Origin: Spongilla lacustris | Taxonomy: Eukaryota > Porifera > Demospongiae > Spongillida > Spongillidae | DNA: 64,000 bases | Assembly: GCA_949361645.1 (NCBI GenBank) | Contig: OX442420.1 | Location: 4,633,882 to 4,697,881, forward strand | Direction of reading: 5' to 3' | Shown here: piece after piece, positions 24,409 to 34,515 of the stretch | Layout: each line of letters starts with the position of its first letter | How positions within the stretch are numbered: position 1 is the first letter of the stretch | Made by a program: the position numbers and the translations under genes | The notes under the pieces: generated by a model | What the model was told of the DNA's origin: nothing | Seen by the model: the letters and a program-made list of their open reading frames with translations, nothing else | Database searches by the model: none

Positions 24409-26074
24409 GTACATAAACACCTGCTGATCCTATCTTATTTCGATGTTTGTACAAAGTAAAAAAGGCCCAATGTTATGAATTTTGTTGTGTGGCCAGACTG
24501 TGCTGATAAAAGGTACATGTACATACAGTGAATAATCTCATGCACAATGCCATGCATCTTTGTGCAAATACAACCCCTAGGCCCGGTTTTGCTGGTTGTC
24601 CTAGGGAATAGCTGTGTCCTGGAAGTTCATAGTATGTTAACAGATGTGCAGCACTACTACTTGTGTCCATACATGTATGTACATTTTTGGTGAGCCCCAG
24701 GGTTATTCTATTGCCTGTCTACTTGTTGCCAGCTAGGCTTGGAGTACTACAGTTGAGAGCCTTACTGTTGACTGTAATGAGAGCAAGGTACTACATGTAA
24801 TGCCGTGCATACTAAAAATGAAAACCTTTAGGGAAGGCCAACAATATAGGGAGAAGGCCACCTATAGGGAGAAGGCCAACTGTATAGGGAGAAGGCCACT
24901 GTATAGGGAGAAGGCCAACTGACCAACAGTATAGTATATAACATGTACATGTACATGTAAGTAGTCAAGGGAGGTGTGTCCATATATGTATGTACGAAGT
25001 GGGCCCATAAGGTTATTCTATTTGTGATAACTAATGCAAACACTAAATGGGCATGGGCCAACCTACATGTATGAAGCTTTGGCATAGCCCCAGAACCATT
25101 ATCCCTTGTTAGGCCAGTAGGGGCCAAAACCAGCTTAAGGCTGGCTTGTGGTTTCCTTGTCCACACAATGGATGTGGTTGCTTTGCAAAACTTTGGTAAC
25201 CACTAAAATCACTACCTATCTTTGAAGTACCACTGCATGTACATGTAGTGACCTACAGCCAAAAAAGTTGCATGAAGGGCATAAGATGACTTGGCTACAT
25301 ACATGTATAGAAGGGTTAAGGTTATCACACGTACATGTAGGTAACATGTTGCATGCAACTCAAATGAATATAGCGCATGGTAGCCTTTTAAAGCACAGCC
25401 TCATATGCAAATGTAGTAATATTAAATTTACCAGACCTTTTGTGTAGGTAGTCAGGGTTAGGGTTTATACCTGTATCTGGTAGCCACCAGATGAGACCAT
25501 TTTTAAAATTAGTCCTGGGTACATATACTAGGTACAGGATTATGTAACAGTAGATGGTGTCTATAAAGATAGACAATAGTACATGTAACAAAGAGTACAT
25601 GTACAAGTTAATGTACCTCTCCAGGCCCTTAAACAGAAGTACTTTAACATGCATGTTCAAAGACCTCTGATGGAGCCGTCACCCAAGTGATGCATTGCAT
25701 GTGTACAAAGGATACCTCCCCCCTTTCTGGGGGATTTGGAGAGGTGATCCAATGACACCACCAACACCCCTCCAGGGGAGTGAGGAAGTGTTCTCAACAC
25801 CAATGCATGCAAAGAAAAATTAGCATGTCCAAAAATACCATGCGTACTCTAGTGCATGTAACCACCATCACAATAGCCCCCAAACAGCCATTCACACACC
25901 TGTTATCTTTCGTCACTGTGTTCAAAGGACTGGGGAAGTAGCCAGACCAGTAAATACTTTGGTTTGTAGTACTGCAGTTACATGTAGTAGGTCTTCATTG
26001 ATCCTCTGCTCCTCCAGTAGTATGGTAGCTCTCTCCTGGTAGATTGTTGTGTCTTGTTGTGGTTGTACAGCAAT

Positions 26075-26076
<2 letters not shown>

Positions 26077-26151
<75 letters not shown>

Positions 26152-26163
26152 CGTGTGTGTTTG
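26077..26163. repeat. (GT)n microsatellite
   Basis: GT tract with GCGTGCGT near its end. Counterpart of the longer AC tract at 5,252-5,442. Confidence 0.97.
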
Positions 26164-26504
26164 TGTCCAAATTATTATTATTTATATCTGATGTATATGG
26201 ATGTACATGTAAGTACCACTGTGTACAGGTATATGTGTGGACATCATTGGTGTGTGTGCCCATGTTTGAAGCACACAATACACAGCTCTACATCAGCGTG
26301 TGTAGTGTGCACATGATGGAGACACTTGTGAATATGTGCATCGCCACCAGTAGAGCTACTACATTGAGTGTCCACACTGTAACTGAGCGTGCGTGACTTG
26401 CTGGAAGTGTCCATGCACGTGTGTGGTGTGTGTGTCCCACAGGTCAGCTATACACATGGTAAACAAAGGGACAGAGATGCTACACAAATGGACAATGCTC
26501 AGTG

Positions 26505-27125
26505 GTTCATATAGGGAGAAAGCCAATAGTATAGGGAGAAGGCCAACTGTAGGGATAAGGTCAACCATATAGGGAGAAGGGTCAACAGTATAGGGAGAAG
26601 GCCAAGAGTATATAGGGAGCAGGCCAACAGTATAGGGAGAAGGCCAACAGTATAGGGAGAAGGCCAACAGTATAGAGAGAAGGCCAACAGTATAGGGAGA
26701 AGGCCAACAGTATAGGGAGAAGGCCAACAGTATAGGGAGAAGGCCAAGAGTATATAGGGAGAAGGCCAACAGTATAAGCGCAGCTTATTATAAAGAGAAG
26801 GCCACCAGCATAGGAAGAAGGCCAACAGTACAGGGAGAAGGCCAACAGTATAGGGAGAAGGCCAACAGTATAGGGAGAAGGCCAAGAGTATATAGGGAGA
26901 AGGCTAACAGTATAGGGAGAAGGCCAACAGTATAGGGAGAAGGCCAACTGTATAGCGAGAAGGCCAACAGTATAGGGAGAAGGCCAACAGTATAGCGAGA
27001 AGGCCACCAGTCTAACACTACAGGAAGAAGACCAACAGTATAAGGAGACGGGCAATTAACGGTCCGGGAGAAGGCCAACAGTACAGGGCGAATTCCATAC
27101 AGTACTAGTATAGGGAGAAGGCCAT
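26505..27125 (-). repeat. 20-bp minisatellite (AGTATAGGGAGAAGGCCAAC)
   Basis: About 30 copies of the 20-bp unit also found at 6,585 and 24,830, with variants such as AGAGTATATAGGG. It lies just outside the 3.3-kb inverted arm. Open frames (LLAFSLYCWPS-type repeats) follow from the 60-bp codon periodicity and are not genes. Confidence 0.95.
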
Positions 27126-27379
27126 ATCTCCTCCCCCTTCACTGCATCGAATATATGCCTGTTCTGCACATACTAAATTCACACAGTATACTCACCAAAA
27201 CACTTGAATCTCAGAAGTTGAAATCATGCAGGGCAATCCGTTTATTGCTGCCTCCACATCTCCAAAGCTACGATTGTGTATTATCATTAATAATTCATCT
27301 GCAATTAACAGTTAACTAGTTGCAACGTACGCAATAACTGTAACTTAATCCCAGATGACGCAAGGTATTACGTTATGAC
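27126..27379. other. Unique DNA left of the DUF7869 element
   Basis: AT-rich and non-coding, ending at the ATATGGGACAG boundary at 27,380. No target-site duplication with the DNA right of 41,743 is evident beyond ATAT itself. Confidence 0.5.
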
Positions 27380-27942
27380 ATATGGGACAGTTTCCCCTTC
27401 GTTTATATATATAAAATGTTATAAAAATGCTTCTCGTTTGAATCGCTATATCTTCCGAACGGTTAAAGGTATCAACTTCTTATTTTCAACACTTCATACT
27501 ATAGCATTTGTCTATCGTAAAATACATTTTGGAGTCTTGCACTTGCTCCGTATCAGTACTGCAACGTTCGATACCCCACCGGGTTCAAACCCGCCATAAC
27601 TTTCTGTAGGAGTAATAAAATCGCTTCAAATTCCGTTTGTAGGTAGAGGGGTCCTATACCTATTGATTTGTTCTGTTCGTTAATTTTTATGTCATCCGTT
27701 ACTGAGATACAGCGGCGCAAAGTTGGTACAAGTTTCCCGCTCGAATCGCGCCGTTGTATGTGCGCGAACCGTTTCCATTCACCGAAGACATGAATATTCA
27801 ACTATTTCCTGTGGGTTGGGACTTTGTTAACCTAGCCACACCTACAAAGCATTTATCGGTGAGGTCTTGCCTATTAGCAGAGATAATGTATAAGTAGTAT
27901 TTACAGTTGTTATTCGTTATCTTCTGTGTAGATTTAAACGAT
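27380..27942 (+). promoter_or_regulatory. 5' region of the DUF7869 gene / left arm
   Basis: 563 bp conserved with 15,575-16,290 and 41,045-41,743 (both inverted). It includes GAATCGCTATATCTTCCGAA, AAAATACATTTTGG, and GGTTCAAACCC at 27,582, which fits the RNA polymerase III B-box consensus and is kept in the copies (with one change at 41,520). It presumably holds promoter and transposon-end sequence. No TATA box or transcription start can be assigned with confidence. Confidence 0.55.
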
Positions 27943-30621
27943 ATGGCGACAACTGACGACGAGCTCGTCGTGTATCATTCAGCGGACGAGTTCGAATGGT
28001 ACGATAATTTGGACGTGGATGAGGAGGGTGGTGCCAATGGCGACGGTGAATATAGAAGTGGTGATTCCGACGGCATTTATAGCGATGTCTGTGAAGATGG
28101 AATCAACGATGATGGTGAAAGTGACGGAGATGACGGTGATGGTGAAAGTGATGATGGTGGAAGTGATGATGGTGGAAGTGATAGCGATAAGGACTGTGAT
28201 GGAAGCGACTGTGATGGTGATAGCGGAAGCGACTGTGATGGCGATGGTGATGATGTCAGCAAGGGCCCAGGTGGTGTACCAGCTAGAATAGCACGGGGAC
28301 AGTGTCGTCCACGTCGCATGCTGAATGCCTACCTCACTAAAGGAGGGTGCTGCAAAGACGGCTGCTTATTGAAGTACGGTGACTTGCCCAAAAGACGAGC
28401 ACTCACATTATCCAGATTGGACAAGAAAACCAGAAAGGCAGTTGTTTATGGAATGCTTGCTGTGACTCGGAACAAATCTGGTTCTCGAAATACATTCCAA
28501 TATCGCCTTGACTGGTCCAGTCCTGTCTGCAGGGATGCTTTCTGTGCCGTCATTGGCACAAGTTACCGTACATTGAAGCGTTGGCAGCAGCAGGTGTGCT
28601 CTGACTCTGATATTGAGCCCCATCCCCATGGCAACTGTGGCAGGGCTCCTCACAATGCCCTCTCTCGCGAGGACAAAAGGATGGTGGTCAGATTTATTGA
28701 GAATTATGCTGCCACAAATGCCCTCCCTGACCCTGGTCGATTGCAAGGGACGATCAGAGACTACGTTCTGGAGAGTGGCAAAACACTAAAGTCTGTGTAC
28801 GCCGAGTATTGCAAGGCCATGGAATCCCTATCAAAGACCACACCAGCACCACAGCAACCTTGCCCTTACAAATTGACCACTCGGCTGAAGCGGCAGTACA
28901 CCTTGCTCAACGTTCCTCCGGCTCCTCCTACACCTCCAGCTGCACGTGTGGTGAAGTACGTGTCATTTATTAGACTCTGGTGCAGGTACTGCTTCAACAT
29001 CAAGATCCAACCTGCACGCAGTGATCTGTGTGACAAGTGTGACCAGATGTTGGTCACTTTGAGGCACAGCCTTTCTGATGAGCAGCGCAAAACAATAAAT
29101 GACAAATACAACCAACACCTCATTAAGGCCAAGGCATTCCGTGACGCCTACAATGCAAACATTGAGGAGGCTGAGAAGGAATGGGGAAGTAAGGGACAGA
29201 AGGAACGTGACCAGATCCTGGGTCACTTGGAATCCAGGGCTCTGATGGCTCCCTTCACCTCACACGCCCACCTGGACATGCAGATGCAGTACTCCTTTGA
29301 CTACTGTCAGCAGGTGTCACTGCCCTACAGCTCACAACAAAGGGGCACTTTTTATTTCAGGACACCTCGCAAGGTCCAGGTGTTTGGTGTGTGTTGTGAG
29401 CCGCTGTGCCGCCAGGTGTTCTTCTTAATTGACGAGGCTGAGCAGGCCGGCAAGGGTGCCGTGGTGGTGGTCAGCCTGGTGCACGCATTCTTCCACCTAC
29501 ATGGACTGGGAGAGAGGCGTGTAACACTTCAGGCCGACAACTGTGTGGGCCAGAACAAGAACACCACCATGATGTGGTACCTGGCCTGGCGGGTGATCAC
29601 TGGGCAACATAACGCCATACAGCTGAACTTCATGCTACCTGGGCACACAAAGTTCAGACCCGATTCCTACTTTGGCCTGTTCAAGAAGTACTACCGACGG
29701 CAGGACCATGTAGATGACATGGATGACCTAGCTGACTGTGTCCGACACTGTGGCCAGAATGTCACTTGTGTGCCACAGCTGTACCAGAACTGGCAGTACT
29801 ATGACTGGAACACCTTCTTGGGCCAGTGGTTTACTCCTTTGGCTGGCCTAGGCCGCTACCACACATTTGAGTTTGACCGAGAACACCCTGGTGTCATGAA
29901 AATGAAAATGTTACCATCGGACACAAACCCCACCGAGATGAGCATGCTGAGGGCTGGAGTGGCCATAAAGGACATACAGGAGGCTTATCAGAGCCAATCG
30001 ATGCCACCTGTTATTAACCCCAGTGGTTTGTCCCTGATGCGGTCACTGTACCTGTACGAAAGGGTGAGGGAATATGTTCGTGACCCCAAAAAAAGGGACA
30101 AAGTATGTCCAAAACCTCCACCAAACTCAGAGGCCACCTCTTCCTATCCATGTGGCAACGCTTCATCCCTACCAGAAAACGACCAACCTGGACCTTCAAC
30201 TGCCTTTCCTCACTCACCTACATGTACTGTTGAGGGTCATGAGTCTGCAGAAGACACATACAGTGAAGTGCAAGACGAAGCCAATAGCTGTGTTTCTGGC
30301 AGGAGGAAACGCAGACCCAGGTCTGAACTGATCCTTGCCTACCAGTGCACTGTATGTGGCAATAAGTATGGCAGTGGCTCGGCCCTGTCCCTGCACAAAA
30401 AGATGACTCACAAGCAGCCTGCTGTTCCAGGTGATGAACACAGTGGTGCCACTAAGGTGGACAGTGCCAGTGTTGACGTAGGAAGCCAGGATCCATCCTG
30501 CAAGCGCAGGCGTAGGAAAAAATCTGAAATTGACAGGCCATTTTCCTGTTTTGTGTGTGGCAATAAGTACGGCAGCTCATCCGCACTGTATACTCACAAG
30601 AAGAGAGACCATGGCTCATGA
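27943..30621 (+). CDS. DUF7869-type transposon protein with C2H2 fingers
   Basis: An intact, intronless 892-codon gene. The ATG at 27,943 is chosen because the frame opens upstream only with a TTG, and because the remnants at 15.7 and 41.17 kb also start there. Residues 3-105 are highly acidic (DGES/GDS repeats). About 191-216 look helix-turn-helix-like (GTSYRTLKRWQQQ). A possible zinc site lies at 345-368 (CRYC..CDKC). About 450-590 is the DUF7869-like core: YSFDY, TPRKVQVFGVCCE, ADNCVGQNKN, LPGHTKFRPD, GLFKKYYRR. Two near-identical C2H2 fingers close the protein (801-823 and 868-890, CGNKYGS.SAL). Proteins with this core are common in cnidarians, sponges and arthropods, usually multicopy and transposon-linked. 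The aspartates suggest, but do not prove, an RNase-H-like nuclease. The fingers may bind element ends. It could also be a domesticated host gene. Confidence 0.85.
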   Translation: MATTDDELVVYHSADEFEWYDNLDVDEEGGANGDGEYRSGDSDGIYSDVCEDGINDDGESDGDDGDGESDDGGSDDGGSDSDKDCDGSDCDGDSGSDCDGDGDDVSKGPGGVPARIARGQCRPRRMLNAYLTKGGCCKDGCLLKYGDLPKRRALTLSRLDKKTRKAVVYGMLAVTRNKSGSRNTFQYRLDWSSPVCRDAFCAVIGTSYRTLKRWQQQVCSDSDIEPHPHGNCGRAPHNALSREDKRMVVRFIENYAATNALPDPGRLQGTIRDYVLESGKTLKSVYAEYCKAMESLSKTTPAPQQPCPYKLTTRLKRQYTLLNVPPAPPTPPAARVVKYVSFIRLWCRYCFNIKIQPARSDLCDKCDQMLVTLRHSLSDEQRKTINDKYNQHLIKAKAFRDAYNANIEEAEKEWGSKGQKERDQILGHLESRALMAPFTSHAHLDMQMQYSFDYCQQVSLPYSSQQRGTFYFRTPRKVQVFGVCCEPLCRQVFFLIDEAEQAGKGAVVVVSLVHAFFHLHGLGERRVTLQADNCVGQNKNTTMMWYLAWRVITGQHNAIQLNFMLPGHTKFRPDSYFGLFKKYYRRQDHVDDMDDLADCVRHCGQNVTCVPQLYQNWQYYDWNTFLGQWFTPLAGLGRYHTFEFDREHPGVMKMKMLPSDTNPTEMSMLRAGVAIKDIQEAYQSQSMPPVINPSGLSLMRSLYLYERVREYVRDPKKRDKVCPKPPPNSEATSSYPCGNASSLPENDQPGPSTAFPHSPTCTVEGHESAEDTYSEVQDEANSCVSGRRKRRPRSELILAYQCTVCGNKYGSGSALSLHKKMTHKQPAVPGDEHSGATKVDSASVDVGSQDPSCKRRRRKKSEIDRPFSCFVCGNKYGSSSALYTHKKRDHGS

Positions 30622-31004
30622 CAAATGATCCATATTGTGAGATGCATTTCATGGTATTATTACCATTTCAATTTCATCTGTAGAAGTGAGGCCATTTTCC
30701 TTCACCCAAAGCTACATGTACCTGGCAAGTCCTACAATTACCCAAGGAACCCAGACATCTTGGAGATAGATCCAACTGATGTTCAACAACAGCAACTGGA
30801 CGTTCATACTCCTTGACATCAATGGAGGTCTAATACCAGCATTAAGAGCACTTAAAGCTAGAGAAGCTCTCAGGTTGTGAGTTACCTTAGCAATTTAGTT
30901 GCCTGAATAGACACAGAACATGATGCATGCACCTCTGCAAATATAAGTTAGTTATTGCTCAGATTACTAGAGAGATGTTTGGTGCACCCATGAAGAAGTC
31001 GATT
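30622..31004. other. 3' flank of the DUF7869 gene
   Basis: The first ~30 bp (GACAAATGATCCATATTGTG) recur at about 32,018. The remainder, with a frame at 30,625-30,816, is not recognised. I see no convincing polyadenylation signal near the stop. Confidence 0.45.
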
Positions 31005-31285
31005 GTTGCTCAGATATACATGTACATGTACATGTAGCTCTGGTGCACTCGTGAAGAAACGTTGGTTGTTGCAAAGTGATAACTCTGGTGCACCCGTGAA
31101 GTTAAAAGTCGATTGTTGCTCAGATATACATGTACATGTAGCTCTGGTGCACTCGTGAAGAAAAGTCGTTTGTTGCTTGATAACTCTGGTGCACCCGTGA
31201 AGTTAAAAGTCGATTGTTGCTCAGATATACATGTACATGTAGCTCTGGTGCACTCGTGAAGAAAAGTCGGTTGTTGCTCAGATAA
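31005..31285 (+). repeat. Tandem repeat CAGATATACATGTACATGTA / CTCTGGTGCAC
   Basis: About five alternating copies of two related units. Both start CTCTGGTGCAC.CGTGAAG; one continues to GTTGTTGCTCAGATATACATG and the other to GTTAAAAGTCGATTG. The longer period is about 115 bp. Confidence 0.85.
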
Positions 31286-31449
31286 TCTATGTACAGTGCA
31301 ACTGTGTATCATGTTGAATCAAAAGTTCGTTTAAGAACTCGTTTGTCAGCTTGTCCTCACAATCTATTGAGGTAACATTCTGACAAACGTTACATTTACA
31401 CAAGAAGTTACACCTTAGCGAAGCTTGATTATCATAACAAAGAAGTGAT

Positions 31450-31975
31450 CACATGGGTACAAGCACATGAACATGTAAATGTTTTGAAAGAGTTCTAGTA
31501 CGCATATTAATGGTAACAGAACCCTTGTCCTGCCCAAGTGTGTCTGGCATAGGTCCAGCTGTCCATGGTAATGGTGCCTGGGACCATGACTGTGATGGTG
31601 ACTGGAGCTGAATCCTTGGTGGAAACTGGACTATTGCAGCTACTGGTGGCCTCACCATTACAGGCAGTGGCTCTGGCTGATAGGAATGATGCAAGTATGA
31701 GTATGAGGAATGGGATGATGAGCATGGTGAGGAAAAACATGAAGATGGATGTGTTGAATGACTTGAACGTGTTTGCTAAGTAGAGTGACATGGTGAAGAA
31801 CGTATTGGATGAGTTGAGTGGCGGGGTGATCCAGGTGAATAGGAACGTGTTGTATGATTTGAGCGATTGAGTGAAGAGGAATGCACACGTGTTGAATGAT
31901 GTGAGGTATGTGGTGAACTGGATGATTGTGATGGTGACCGAGATCTGCATGTACTACTTGTAGATGTACTTGTAT
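31450..31975. other. Degenerate repeat-like segment, unassigned frames
   Basis: All three minus frames are open for long stretches. One frame has a hydrophobic, TM-like segment (FMFFLTMLIIPFLILILASF) after repeated SFNT/SYNT/SSNT blocks; another is Ser/Arg/His-rich. The DNA is built on a loose ~30-bp GTGTTGAATGA-type period, so the open frames may be a by-product. I cannot name a family. It ends at a duplicated piece of the DUF7869 gene's 3' end. Confidence 0.3.
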
Positions 31976-31977
31976 CT

Positions 31978-32052
31978 AAGGATCCGCACTGTATACTCAC
32001 AACAAGTGAGACCATGGCTCATGACAAATGAACCATATTGTGAAATTCATGC
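31978..32052 (+). pseudogene. Duplicated 3' end of the DUF7869 gene
   Basis: This matches 30,577-30,651 directly (TCCGCACTGTATACTCACAA, then GAGACCATGGCTCATGACAA). It therefore duplicates the last finger's final codons, the stop and the start of the 3' flank, about 1.4 kb downstream. The rest of the second finger is missing. Confidence 0.8.
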
Positions 32053-32094
32053 TTTTTTATGTAATTTAAGGTCACCTCTGCAGTATATATCATA

Positions 32095-34515
32095 CTTCTG
32101 TGTCATTAAGGGTCATCTCTGTACACCTTATGTATGTGTCGTTAAGGGGTCACCTGTACACCTTACGTCTGTGTGGTTAAGAGTCATCTCTGTACACCTT
32201 ATGTATGTGTCGTTAAGGGGTCACCTGTACACCTTACGTCTGTGTGGTTAAGAGTCATCTCTGTACACCTTACGTATGTATCATTAAGGGGTCACCTGTA
32301 CACCGTACATCTGTGTGGTAAAGAGTCATCTCTGTATACCTTATGTATGTGTCGTTAAGGGGTCGCCTGTACACCGTACGTCTCTGTCGTTAAGAGACAT
32401 CTCTGTAGACCTTATGTATGTGTCGTTAAGGGGTCACCTGTACACCTTACGTCTGTGTGGTTAAGATTCATCTCTGTATGTGTCGTTAAGGGGTCACCTG
32501 TGCACCTTACATCTGTGTGGTTAAGAGTCATCTCTGTATACCTTATGTATGTGTCGTTAAGGGGTCACCTGTACACCGTACGTCTCTGTCGTTAAGAGAC
32601 ATCTCTGTAGACCTTATGTATGTGTCGTTAAGGGGTCACCTGTACACCTTACGTCTGTGTGGTTAAGATTCATCTCTGTATGTGTCGTTAAGGGGTCACC
32701 TGTGCACCTTACATCTGTGTGGTTAAGAGTCATCTCTGTATACCTTATGTATGTGTCGTTAAGGGGTCACCTGTACACCGTACGTCTCTGTCATTAAGAG
32801 TCATCTCTGTATACCTTATGTATGTGTCGTTAAGGGGTCGCCTGTGCACCGTACGTCTCTGTCGTTAAGAGACATCTCTGTACACCTTATGTATGTGTCG
32901 TTAAGGGGTCACCTGTACACCTTACGTTTGTGTGGTTAAGATTCATCTCTGTATGTGTCGTTAAAGAGTCACCTGTGCACCTTACATCTGTGTGGTTAAG
33001 AGTCATCTCTGTACACCTTATGTATATGTCGTTAAGGGGTCACCTGTACACCTTACATCTGTGTGGTTAAGAGACATCTCTGTACACCTTATGTATGTGT
33101 CGTTAAGGGGTCACCTGTACACCTTACATCTGTGTGGTTAAGAGTCATCTCGGTATACCTTATGTATGTGCTGTTAAGGGGTCACCTGTACACCGTACGT
33201 CTCTGTCGTTAAGAGTCATCTCTGTATACGTTATGTATGTGTCGTTAGGGGGTCACCTGTACACCGTACGTCTCTGTCGTTAAGAGACATCTCTGTACAC
33301 CTTATGTATGTGTCGTTAAGGGGTCACCTGTACACCTTACATCTGTGTGGTTAAGAGTCATCTCTATATACCTTATGTATGTGTCGTTAGGGGGTCACCT
33401 GTACACCTTACGTCTGTGTGGTTAAGAGTCATCTCTGTACGCCTTATGTATGTGTCATTAAGGGGTCACCTGTACACCGTACGTCTGTGTGGTTAAGAGT
33501 CATCTCTGTACACCTTATGTATGTGTCGTTAAGGGGTCACCTGTACACCGTACATCTGTGTGGTTAAGAGTCATCTCTGTACACCTTATGTATGTGTCGT
33601 TAAGGGGTCACCTGTACACCTTACATCTGTGTGGTTAAGAGTCATCTCTATATACCTTATGTATGTGTCGTTAGGGGGTCACCTGTACACCTTACGTCTG
33701 TGTGGTTAAGAGTCATCTCTGTACGCCTTATGTATGTGTCATTAAGGGGTCACCTGTACACCGTACGTCTGTGTGGTTAAGAGTCATCTCTGTACACCTT
33801 ATGTATGTGTCGTTAAGGGGTCACCTGTACACCTTACATCTGTGTGGTTAAGAGTCATCTCTGTATACCTTATGTATGTGTCGTTAAGGGGTCACCTGTA
33901 CACCGTACGTCTCTGTCGTTAAGAGACATCTCTGTACACCTTATGTATGTGTCGTTAAGGGGTCACCTGTACACCTTACATCTGTGTGGTTAAGAGTCAT
34001 CTTGGTATACCTTATGTATGTGTTGTTAAGGGGTCACCTGTACACCGTATGTCTCTGTCGTTAAGAGTCATCTCTGTATACGTTATGTATGTGTCGTTAG
34101 GGGGTCGCCTGTACACCGTACGTCTCTGTCGTTACGAGACATCTCTGTACACCTTATGCATGTGTCGTTAAGGGGTCACCTGTACACCTTACATCTGTGT
34201 GGTTAAGAGTCATCTCTGTATACCTTATGTATGTGTCGTTAAGGGGTCACCTGTACACCGTACGTCTGTGTGGTTAAGAGTCATCTCTGTATGTGTCGTT
34301 AAAGAGTCACCTGTGCACCTTACATCTGTGTGGTTAAGAGTCATCTCTGTATACCTTATGTATGTGTCGTTAAGGGGTCACCTGTACACCGTACGTCTGT
34401 GTGGTTAAGAGTCATCTCTGTACACCTTATGTATGTGTCGTTAAGGGGTCACCTGTACACCTTACGTCTGTGTGGTTAAGAGTCATCTCCTTACACCTTA
34501 TGTATGTGTCGTTAA
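32095..34515 (+). repeat. 71-bp minisatellite, ~34 units
   Basis: The unit runs from TTAAGAGTCATCTCTGTACA through CCTTATGTATGTGTCGTTAA to GGGGTCACCTGTACACCTTA and CGTCTGTGTGG. The period of 71 was checked at 32,177 and 32,248. Each unit is two related half-units. Shortened units near 32,466, 32,676 and 34,289 show unequal exchange. The array ends exactly where the palindrome family begins (34,515). Confidence 0.97.

Larger units (their letters stand above)
23085..26335 (-). repeat. Right arm of the ~3.3-kb inverted duplication
   Basis: Reverse-complement partner of 5,075-8,465. It keeps the same order of landmarks (both dinucleotide tracts, the 20-bp minisatellite remnant at 24,830-24,925, the GGAGAGGTG block near 25,738). 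On the left it meets the Gypsy RNase H fragment where its partner meets the terminal arm of the 6.7-kb element. Confidence 0.85.

Noticed and set aside
23984..24454. Frame with poly-(Thr-His) next to ordinary sequence
   Set aside because: Spans a GT microsatellite; the flanking residues are mirrored in the other arm in a different frame, so no protein is conserved.
27540..27600. tRNA gene around GGTTCAAACCC
   Set aside because: No cloverleaf can be drawn around the B-box-like sequence and no clear A box is seen upstream.
27907..27942. Start of the DUF7869 protein at 27,907
   Set aside because: That codon is TTG; the first ATG in frame is 27,943, and remnant copies at 15.76 and 41.17 kb begin at the same place.
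32095..34515. CRISPR-like array (regular repeats)
   Set aside because: Units are contiguous with no unique spacers, and the host is a eukaryote; this is a minisatellite.
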